Below are positions 1-5,306 of a stretch of DNA of 5,452 nucleotides, in pieces; position 1 is the first letter of the stretch, and each line of letters begins with the position of its first letter. A program made the translations under genes and the position numbers. Location of the stretch: assembly GCA_937967955.1 (NCBI GenBank), contig CALBUB010000017.1, forward strand, positions 1-5,452, written 5' to 3'. The notes beneath the pieces were generated by a model that worked only from the letters and a program-made list of their open reading frames with translations, had not been told where the DNA came from and did not search any database. The stretch is from an uncultured Bacillota bacterium (GTDB taxonomy: Bacteria; Bacillota; Clostridia; Tissierellales; Tepidimicrobiaceae).

Positions 1-39
1 TTCGATGTGTTCAAAACCCTTAGGAAGCTATTCAAATAG
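1..39 (+). CDS. Possible C-terminal tail of an unidentified upstream gene (partial)
   Basis: Frame 1 is open from the left edge and ends at TAG (37-39), encoding FDVFKTLRKLFK. The basic, amphipathic composition is plausible for a protein C-terminus, but twelve codons are too few to identify a family. Frame 2 is also open from the edge, to TAA at 119-121. Its predicted residues (Cys, Gly and Trp rich, running through a G-rich run) look less like natural protein, so frame 1 is preferred. The 428-nt gap to brxA suggests this gene, if real, is not part of the BREX operon. No rho-independent terminator is visible after it. Confidence 0.3.
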   Translation, partial: FDVFKTLRKLFK

Positions 40-67
40 GGAAAATAGAGGAAAAGTGAAATTTAAT

Positions 68-85
68 GGGGGTGGATGGGTGGGG
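68..85 (+). other. G-rich run with four G tracts (possible two-tier G-quadruplex)
   Basis: The + strand reads GGGGGTGGATGGGTGGGG: four G tracts of 5, 2, 3 and 4 separated by one or two bases. This stands out in a region that is otherwise mostly A and T. One tract has only two Gs, so a simple fold would have two tetrads, which is weak. No function is claimed. Confidence 0.4.
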
Positions 86-114
86 ATGATAGATAAAACA
101 CCGAAACAGATGGT

Positions 115-137
115 ATTATAAGATAGATTATAAGATA
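115..137 (+). repeat. Tandem 11-nt direct repeat, 12-nt period
   Basis: ATTATAAGATA occurs at 115-125 and again, identically, at 127-137, separated by a single G. It is a short A+T-rich tandem duplication in non-coding DNA. It could be simple slippage or a pair of protein-binding half-sites; nothing in the sequence decides between these. Confidence 0.6.
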
Positions 138-214
138 TAGTTAATATAAGTTTAGATTTGAAAGAAGAACAGATATTGGTTATATCTTGAAGGCAAGAGT
201 ATATAGAATAGAAA

Positions 215-243
215 TTGTTCCTGGTATATACATAGTATATACT
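215..243 (+). promoter_or_regulatory. Candidate sigma-A-type promoter overlapping the palindrome
   Basis: TTGTTC (215-220, three of six matches to TTGACA) is followed after 17 nt by TATACT (238-243, five of six matches to TATAAT). Transcription from about position 250 would give brxA a leader of roughly 220 nt. The -35 match is poor, and A+T-rich DNA offers many chance -10 hexamers, so this is a candidate only. Confidence 0.28.
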
Positions 244-246
244 ATG
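224..246. promoter_or_regulatory. Operator-like palindrome with repeated GTATATAC boxes
   Basis: CATAGTATATACTATG at 231-246 is a perfect 16-bp palindrome. Inside it GTATATAC (235-242) is itself palindromic, and an identical GTATATAC lies at 224-231, 11 bp away centre to centre, about one helical turn. A third, near copy GTATATAG is at 199-206. Same-face spacing of symmetric sites is typical of binding sites for dimeric regulators. The palindrome covers the -10-like hexamer TATACT (238-243), so a bound protein would be placed to repress. Some BREX loci are controlled by a WYL-domain repressor, BrxR, that binds inverted repeats upstream of the operon; that such a protein acts here is inference only. 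Confidence 0.4.
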
Positions 247-405
247 AGGTGGGCAAGTTAATTTATGTGTTTAGCAACATTTGATAATTGACAAGGAATT
301 AAATTTATAAAATCAAAATATTAATTGGCAACTTCAATATAAGTGATAGTACAAATTAATATTATCGATTATTTAATTTATTTAAGAATGGAATTTTGGA
401 TATGG

Positions 406-433
406 TTGATATATGAAAATTTTAAGATAAATT
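406..433 (+). promoter_or_regulatory. Weak candidate promoter just upstream of brxA
   Basis: TTGATA (406-411, five of six matches to the -35 consensus) is followed after 16 nt by TAAATT (428-433, four of six matches to the -10 consensus). It would give a short leader of about 30 nt before brxA. The match is weak in very A+T-rich surroundings, so it is listed as an alternative to the 215-243 site. Confidence 0.18.
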
Positions 434-456
434 AATAAAATTTATAATTGTTTTTT

Positions 457-464
457 AAGAAGGG
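457..464 (+). promoter_or_regulatory. Ribosome binding site of brxA, bearing on start choice
   Basis: The purine run AAGAAGGG ends only 3 nt before ATG 468, which is closer than usual. The following CTGAT (465-469) resembles the GTGAT end of the full anti-16S complement, and this would suit a start at GTG 477, the fourth codon. The site is clear; which start it serves is not. Confidence 0.5.
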
Positions 465-467
465 CTG

Positions 468-1106
468 ATGATAGTTGTGAATGAGAAAAATGTGAATATT
501 GTTGTAGTAAACGAGCTACCATATAGTGCTGGAATGGTAAGTAAGGGCTTTTGGTTTAAGCAGTTTAAAAAGTATAATGAATTGTTAAATAAGGGATACA
601 AGGATGATGAAATAAAAAAGATGCAGGAGGAAGAAAACATACTCCTGGCACCGTCAGCAGACTATGGAAAGAAGATGATAAATGAAGTATCTAAACGAAC
701 TAGAGCATTGCCAAAGGAAATAGTTAATATGTTTAGCAGTTTAACAGTTGCAGACCAAAAAATATTAAACATACTAGGTGTTATGATGACAGATAGATTA
801 TTTTTTGAATTTATGTATGAGGTTTATAGGGAAAAAATTATGACAGGTAATATGCAATTAGACAACAGTGACATAAGAGCTTTTTTTGAAAACAAGGCTG
901 GACAAAGTGAAAAGGTAGCAAATTTTACATTACAAACTAAAAAAAGGCTGGTAACAGCTTACAAAACATATTTAAAAGAAGCAAATTTGATTGAGGAAAA
1001 TGGAAAGGTATTTAATGTTAAAAAACCTGTTTTAGACATAAATTTAGAGAAAAAAATGAGAACAAAAGAACTATATCCTTATTTAAGAATATTTTTGGGG
1101 GAATAG
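468..1106 (+). CDS. brxA: BrxA (DUF1819), small BREX DNA-binding protein
   Basis: This 212-residue protein matches the length and layout of the BrxA family (DUF1819), the usual first gene of BREX operons. Recognised blocks are YSAGMVSKGFWF near residues 19-30, a charged helical stretch with EIKKMQEEENIL near 48-59, the segment ADYGKKMINEVSKRTRALP near 64-82, and a C-terminal helical, winged-helix-like part from about 147 to 175 followed by LYPYLRIFLGE at the end. There is no signal peptide or membrane segment, so it acts in the cytoplasm. BrxA proteins are known to be built from helix-turn-helix-type folds and to bind DNA; their exact step in defence is not settled. The start is uncertain: ATG 468 has a crowded ribosome site, and GTG 477 would give 209 residues. 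The conserved part begins near residue 18, so either start preserves it. The stop lies 2 nt before brxB. Confidence 0.9.
   Translation: MIVVNEKNVNIVVVNELPYSAGMVSKGFWFKQFKKYNELLNKGYKDDEIKKMQEEENILLAPSADYGKKMINEVSKRTRALPKEIVNMFSSLTVADQKILNILGVMMTDRLFFEFMYEVYREKIMTGNMQLDNSDIRAFFENKAGQSEKVANFTLQTKKRLVTAYKTYLKEANLIEENGKVFNVKKPVLDINLEKKMRTKELYPYLRIFLGE
1097..1102 (+). promoter_or_regulatory. Ribosome binding site of brxB inside the end of brxA
   Basis: GGGGGA lies 6 nt before ATG 1109 and is entirely within the last codons of brxA (Leu-Gly-Glu-stop). It is a weaker match to AGGAGG than the sites of brxC and pglX. With the start only 2 nt after the brxA stop, brxB translation is probably coupled to brxA termination. 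Confidence 0.5.
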
Positions 1107-1108
1107 GT

Positions 1109-1690
1109 ATGGGGAAAACACTTGATGAAAAATTAAGGGAGATTGAAAAAGTTATAACCAGCGAAGACTTTAGGGAAATGAAAGGGCTTAGCAATGAAGT
1201 TGCCTATTATATATTTGATTATCCACCCGAGGAAGAATTAAAGGTGAGAAAATATCTAAAAGAGTTAGAGGAAAAATTTGAAACAATACCTCAAGAATTT
1301 GAGTTAAAAATATATGATCTATACGATATTATGGTGGACTTTATAGAAGAAGAAAGCTTATTGGATGACTGTATAGAAATGGAAGAAAATCATGGTATGG
1401 ATTACCTAATTAATTCTGTATATGAGTTACTTAATATGGATAGCAATGACAACTATTTCACTAACTACATAATAGAAAATACTCCTGATAATTCAGTAAT
1501 ATTTATAACAGGTGTAGGAAAAATCTATCCATTTCTAAGGGCTCATGGTGTTCTAAATAAGCTTCTTGAGATATTTGATAAAGTACCCATAGTACTCTTT
1601 TATCCAGGAAAATATGATGGCTTAAATCTTATGCTATTTTCCTTATTTAATGATGAACATTATTACAGAGCACTTCCGCTTATTAGATAG
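1109..1690 (+). CDS. brxB: BrxB (DUF1788), small conserved BREX protein
   Basis: This 193-residue cytoplasmic protein matches the BrxB family (DUF1788) in length and in its conserved C-terminal half. The diagnostic blocks are TGVGKIYPFLRAHGVLN near residues 134-150, VPIVLFYPGKYDG near 159-171 with LMLF following, and YYRALPLIR as the last nine residues. The N-terminal half (about 1-90) is acidic and helical, with FDYPP near 36-40. The alternation of beta-like VIFITGVG and IVLFYPG strands with helices suggests a small alpha/beta fold, although no Walker motif is present. BrxB is part of the core of type 1 BREX, but its biochemical activity is not established; its invariant position beside brxC suggests a structural or adaptor role. 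The start is set by ATG 1109, directly after the brxA stop. No frameshift or truncation is seen. Confidence 0.92.
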   Translation: MGKTLDEKLREIEKVITSEDFREMKGLSNEVAYYIFDYPPEEELKVRKYLKELEEKFETIPQEFELKIYDLYDIMVDFIEEESLLDDCIEMEENHGMDYLINSVYELLNMDSNDNYFTNYIIENTPDNSVIFITGVGKIYPFLRAHGVLNKLLEIFDKVPIVLFYPGKYDGLNLMLFSLFNDEHYYRALPLIR

Positions 1691-1696
1691 GAGGGG
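1689..1696 (+). promoter_or_regulatory. Strong ribosome binding site of brxC fused to the brxB stop codon
   Basis: AGGAGGGG begins with the last two bases of the brxB TAG stop (1688-1690). The AGGAGG core ends 7 nt before ATG 1702, an ideal distance. The overlap implies that ribosomes finishing brxB can restart on brxC. Confidence 0.85.
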
Positions 1697-1701
1697 AGAT
1701 T

Positions 1702-4700
1702 ATGAAGATAAAAGACATGTTTGTAAAGCCCATTGATAGGGATATACAAGGTGTAATTAAAGTAGGTCAGGATGATAAGGTCAATAAAAAACAAGAGTTG
1801 GTAGAATATGTGGTGACTAGAGAATTACGCAGGCATTTTAGAGATTTTTTTACAAACTATAAGAAAGGAATAGTAGGTAAAACAGATAAGGTAGGGGTCT
1901 GGATATCAGGTTTCTTTGGTAGTGGTAAATCCCATTTCTTAAAAATACTAGCGTATTTATTGGAAAATGAAGAAGTAGATGGTAAAAGACCCCTGGATTA
2001 TTTTATAGAGGATGAAAAGATAGGCGATCCAGCAGTTATTGCAGCTATGGAACTTGCATGCAATACTCCTACAGATGTAATACTTTTTAACATAGATTCT
2101 AAAAGTAGGACTGCAGGCACTAAAGGAAAAGATTCAATTTTAAATGTCTTTTTAAGGGTTTTCAATGAGAAACTAGGATTTAGTACAGATCCTCATCTAG
2201 CAGATTTGGAAAGACAACTTATGGAAGAGGGTAAGTATGAAGAATTTCAAACCAGATATGAAGAGATGCACAACTTAAATTGGAAGGAAAATCGCCATAA
2301 GTTTAAATTCCATAAGGACAAGGTGGTAAAGACTCTGGTAGATATTGAATTTATGAGTGAAGAAACAGCCAGGGATTGGAGCAGGAGTACAACCAAACCC
2401 TATGAGCTAAGTATAGAAGAATTTGCCCATGTGGTTAAAGAATATTTAGACAGTAAGGGTGAGGACCATCATATAGTATTTTTAGTAGATGAGATGGGGC
2501 AATACATAGGGGAAAATTCTGATTTAATGCTTAACTTGCAGACCATAACAGAGGATTTAGGGACTATTTGTCAGGGAAGGGCATGGGTAGTTGTAACCAG
2601 CCAGCAGGACCTGGATTCTATAGCAACTAATATTAAAGAATTGGACTTTTCAAAAATTCAGGGCAGATTCGACACTAGACTTAACTTGACATCAGCCAAT
2701 GTGGATGAAGTAATCAAGCTTCGTATACTAGAAAAAACAGAAACGGCTAAGGAAACTTTAGGCATTCTATATGAAAATAATGAAACCATAATAAAAAATC
2801 TACTAGTATTCAACGATGGGGTAGAGAAAAAGCTATATGAAAACAAGGAGGATTTCTGCCAAGTTTATCCCTTCATACCCTATCAATTCAACCTGCTAGG
2901 TGGTGTACTTACTTCCATTCGTAAACATGGAGCCAGTGGCAAGCACCTTTCAGAAGGGGAGCGTTCCATGCTAGCTTTGTTTAAGGAAAGTGCAGAAAAG
3001 CTCATGAATGAAGACGATGGGGCATTAGTTCCCTTCCATGTATTTTACGATGGACTGGAAAAGTTCTTAGACCATAACCATGCTGGGGTTATTTCTAGAG
3101 CAGCGGAAAATAGGTACATCAATCCAACCCTAGAAGAAGATAATTTCAATGTGAATGTATTAAAAACCCTTTTCTTAATTAAATACTTGACTAAGGAGAT
3201 AGAACCAAACTTAGAAAATATCACTACCCTTATGGTATCCCATATAAATGAGGATAGGATTGAACTTAAAGAGAGGGTGCAAACTGCCTTAAATATATTA
3301 ATTCAGCAAAACTTGGTAGAAAAGAATGGAGACTTCTATATTTTCTTAACTGATGAAGAGCAAGAAGTAAATAGGGAGATAAAAAGACAACATATTGAAG
3401 CTCAACTTATTACTAGGAAGATAGCAGAGATCATTTACACTGATATCCTGGCAGCAGAAGACAAAATATCTTCAAATAAATTTGGCAGCAGGTATAATTT
3501 TGGCTTTAACAGGTTTGTAGATGGGGAGGCCTACGGAGGCAGGGCAAATTTTGAAATTGGAATTGATATCATAACCCCTAGCTCAGAGAAAAATGGCCTA
3601 GAGAGCACATTGAGAATGAATAGCCAAAGAGAGAATATAGTCTATGTAGATTTACCACCAGATGGAGCTTTTATAGAGGAAATAAGAACATCCATGCAGA
3701 TAGGACAATATTTACAGACTTCCTCAACCAGCAAAATCCAAAGTATAGAAAAAATAAAAGAAATAAAGCGGGAAGAAATGAGAGAATACTATGATAGGGG
3801 AAAATTGTATTTAGAGGAGGCTTTAAAAGAAGCAAAGTTTTATGTAAATGGGGAGAAGTTAGAGCTTAATAATAAGAATTTTAAATTTAATGTCCAGGAA
3901 AGCTTAAGAAGGCTAGTAGAAGTTGTCTACCATAAATTAGACTATATAGACACTCCAGTTGAGCTTTTGGATATAAGGAACTTGTTTAAAAATAAAGATA
4001 ATAGAAATATACGATTAGGAGAACCTGAGACTCCTAATGCAAATGCCATTAGGGAAGTATTGGATTATATTAAATTAAGGACTAAGACCTACGATAAGAT
4101 ATCTTTAAAAGAAATAAAGGACAAATTTACAAGGGCCCCCTATGGGTTTGTAGATGTTGATGTGGAATGGATTATTGCAAAACTTTTTGTAGATGGAAAT
4201 ATAAGCTTTACTCTAAATGGGGAAACTGTTTCATTATTAAATGAAGATGAAGACCAAATTATAAACTATATAACTAAGAAACAATATGCAGAAAAATTAT
4301 TAATAGAGGAAAAGGAAGTAGTAGATGAAAGATATATAAGAAGCCTAAAAAACATAGCCTCTTCACTGTTTAATAAAGAAATAACTATTGAAGATACAGA
4401 TATGATGGTGAAGGAGTTTAATGATCTTGCAAATGATATGATAGAAGAATTAGAGGAAATAAAGGCTAATTACAAGGAGGGTAAGTATCCGGGCCAAAGA
4501 GTGATTGATGAGGGAATTGAGATAATTAACCATACTAGGGGCATGTCAAAGCCTATGGATGTATTTAAACATTTATACAAGAATGAAGACACTTATTTAG
4601 ATTTTATAGAAAGATACAGTCCAATTAAATCTTTCTTCCGAGGTAGTCAAAAAGAAATATGGGAAAAAAGCCAGCATTATATATCTATTTATGATGAAAG

Positions 4701-5295
4701 TAAGTCCTATATATTAAATGAAGAAATAGAAAAAATAGTTGAAGAGATGAAATATATATTAGACATGGCAAGCCCCTATAAACGAATAAAGGATTTACCT
4801 GAATTAAATGATAAATTCCTTGATCTATATAATGATATTTTAGATAAAGAACTAGAGCCTGTAGTAAAGGAGATTGAAAAGGCAAAAGAAAGGGTTATGG
4901 AAGAGTTAGTAAAGACAGGATTAGTAGATAGATTTGGACATAAATATAGCAATGGCTTCGATGACCTAATTAGAAGGGCTGAAGCTTGCAATAATGTGGC
5001 AAGGGTAAATGGCTTTAAAATTGAAGCAGATACTCTAAAGAATAGATATCTTAAGGAAATATCTGAAGCAATAGACATTCCCCCACAACCTCCTACTGAA
5101 GATGGCACAGAAGAAGAAACTCCACCTGTAGTTAGACCAGTCAAAAGGCGTAAATATGTAAGTATAAAGGATATCAATCCCTTTAGTTGGTGGCGTATAG
5201 AAAATAAAGAAGACATAGATAGGTACTTACAAGAGCTAAGAGAAAGATTGGAAAAGGAAATAGAAGAAAATACCATTTTAAATATTGAGTTTTAG
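1702..5295 (+). CDS. brxC: BrxC, large P-loop ATPase of the BREX complex
   Basis: This 1197-residue protein has the usual BrxC length of about 1,200. The N-terminus carries the family signature (MFVKPIDRDIQGVIK at residues 6-20, then ELVEYVVTRELRRHF at 32-46). Walker A is GFFGSGKS at 70-77 (Lys76). Walker B is IVFLVDE at 259-265 (Asp264, Glu265), followed by MGQYIG. A sensor-like segment VVVTSQQD is at 297-304, and GRFDTRLNL at 322-330 offers arginine-finger candidates. Further family blocks are YPFIPYQFNLL (390-400), GASGKHLSEGERSML (411-425), a winged-helix-like part near 485-561 ending FLTDEEQEVNREI, and RYNFGFNRFVDGEAYGG (598-613). The remainder is mostly helical and charged. A Pro/acidic linker near 1126-1144 precedes a conserved tail ending in a predicted coiled coil (about 1167-1192). 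The nucleotide-binding residues look intact, so it should hydrolyse ATP in the cytoplasm. It is needed for both methylation and defence in studied type 1 systems. It is related to PglY of the Pgl system, but the neighbouring brxA and brxB favour BrxC. Confidence 0.96.
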   Translation: MKIKDMFVKPIDRDIQGVIKVGQDDKVNKKQELVEYVVTRELRRHFRDFFTNYKKGIVGKTDKVGVWISGFFGSGKSHFLKILAYLLENEEVDGKRPLDYFIEDEKIGDPAVIAAMELACNTPTDVILFNIDSKSRTAGTKGKDSILNVFLRVFNEKLGFSTDPHLADLERQLMEEGKYEEFQTRYEEMHNLNWKENRHKFKFHKDKVVKTLVDIEFMSEETARDWSRSTTKPYELSIEEFAHVVKEYLDSKGEDHHIVFLVDEMGQYIGENSDLMLNLQTITEDLGTICQGRAWVVVTSQQDLDSIATNIKELDFSKIQGRFDTRLNLTSANVDEVIKLRILEKTETAKETLGILYENNETIIKNLLVFNDGVEKKLYENKEDFCQVYPFIPYQFNLLGGVLTSIRKHGASGKHLSEGERSMLALFKESAEKLMNEDDGALVPFHVFYDGLEKFLDHNHAGVISRAAENRYINPTLEEDNFNVNVLKTLFLIKYLTKEIEPNLENITTLMVSHINEDRIELKERVQTALNILIQQNLVEKNGDFYIFLTDEEQEVNREIKRQHIEAQLITRKIAEIIYTDILAAEDKISSNKFGSRYNFGFNRFVDGEAYGGRANFEIGIDIITPSSEKNGLESTLRMNSQRENIVYVDLPPDGAFIEEIRTSMQIGQYLQTSSTSKIQSIEKIKEIKREEMREYYDRGKLYLEEALKEAKFYVNGEKLELNNKNFKFNVQESLRRLVEVVYHKLDYIDTPVELLDIRNLFKNKDNRNIRLGEPETPNANAIREVLDYIKLRTKTYDKISLKEIKDKFTRAPYGFVDVDVEWIIAKLFVDGNISFTLNGETVSLLNEDEDQIINYITKKQYAEKLLIEEKEVVDERYIRSLKNIASSLFNKEITIEDTDMMVKEFNDLANDMIEELEEIKANYKEGKYPGQRVIDEGIEIINHTRGMSKPMDVFKHLYKNEDTYLDFIERYSPIKSFFRGSQKEIWEKSQHYISIYDESKSYILNEEIEKIVEEMKYILDMASPYKRIKDLPELNDKFLDLYNDILDKELEPVVKEIEKAKERVMEELVKTGLVDRFGHKYSNGFDDLIRRAEACNNVARVNGFKIEADTLKNRYLKEISEAIDIPPQPPTEDGTEEETPPVVRPVKRRKYVSIKDINPFSWWRIENKEDIDRYLQELRERLEKEIEENTILNIEF
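4014..4038 (+). repeat. Inverted repeat (8-bp stem) inside brxC
   Basis: Arms ATTAGGAG (4014-4021) and CTCCTAAT (4031-4038) are perfect reverse complements separated by 9 nt. It lies in coding sequence and is not followed by a U tract, so it is not a terminator. It could pair in the mRNA, but a stem this size may arise by chance in several kilobases. Confidence 0.5.
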
Positions 5296-5300
5296 GAGGG
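5294..5300 (+). promoter_or_regulatory. Strong ribosome binding site of pglX fused to the brxC stop codon
   Basis: AGGAGGG begins with the last two bases of the brxC TAG stop (5293-5295) and ends 6 nt before ATG 5307. The arrangement repeats the brxB-brxC junction, with the same 11-nt gap, and points to translational coupling of the methyltransferase to the ATPase. Confidence 0.85.
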
Positions 5301-5306
5301 CAATAA

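Larger units (their letters stand above)
40..467. other. A+T-rich intergenic leader upstream of the BREX operon
   Basis: No ORF of credible length, no tRNA or rRNA, and no recognised riboswitch was seen here. The region is more A+T-rich than the genes that follow. It contains a G-rich run at 68-85, an 11-nt tandem repeat at 115-137, a 16-bp palindrome at 231-246 overlapping a -10-like hexamer, and an all-A/T inverted repeat with arms AATATTAATT (317-326) and AATTAATATT (354-363). The only short ORFs with any upstream purine run are an 11-codon one at 86-121 and an 8-codon one at 265-291, neither convincing. The region most likely holds the operon promoter and its control sites. Confidence 0.7.

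Noticed and set aside
265..291. An 8-codon ORF (MCLATFDN) after AGGTGG, considered as a leader peptide.
   Set aside because: The purine run is about 12 nt from the ATG, the peptide has no run of regulatory codons, and no terminator/antiterminator pair follows.
288..293. A perfect TTGACA -35 hexamer in the leader.
   Set aside because: At 16-18 nt spacing the -10 position is not TATAAT-like; the nearest good hexamer, TATAAA at 306-311, is only 12 nt away. It was not called as a promoter.
317..363. A 10-bp inverted repeat AATATTAATT / AATTAATATT with a 27-nt loop, considered as a terminator or operator.
   Set aside because: It is entirely A/T, would be a very weak stem with a long loop, and such pairs are expected by chance in DNA of this composition.
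1..467. CRISPR repeats, tRNA, insertion-sequence ends or an integration att site in the left flank.
   Set aside because: No regularly spaced repeats, no cloverleaf or CCA-like tRNA end, and no terminal inverted repeats with target duplication were found in this stretch.
455..640. A 61-codon - strand frame rich in Phe, Ser and Thr opposite the start of brxA.
   Set aside because: It is a low-complexity shadow of the brxA coding strand. A divergent small protein is not supported by any family feature.
4776..5276. A 166-codon open frame on the - strand.
   Set aside because: It lies wholly inside brxC, opposite a strongly supported reading frame with conserved features. Its Ser/Leu/Phe-rich product is the usual antisense shadow of a Lys/Glu-rich, A+T-rich gene, and no ribosome site or family resemblance was seen.
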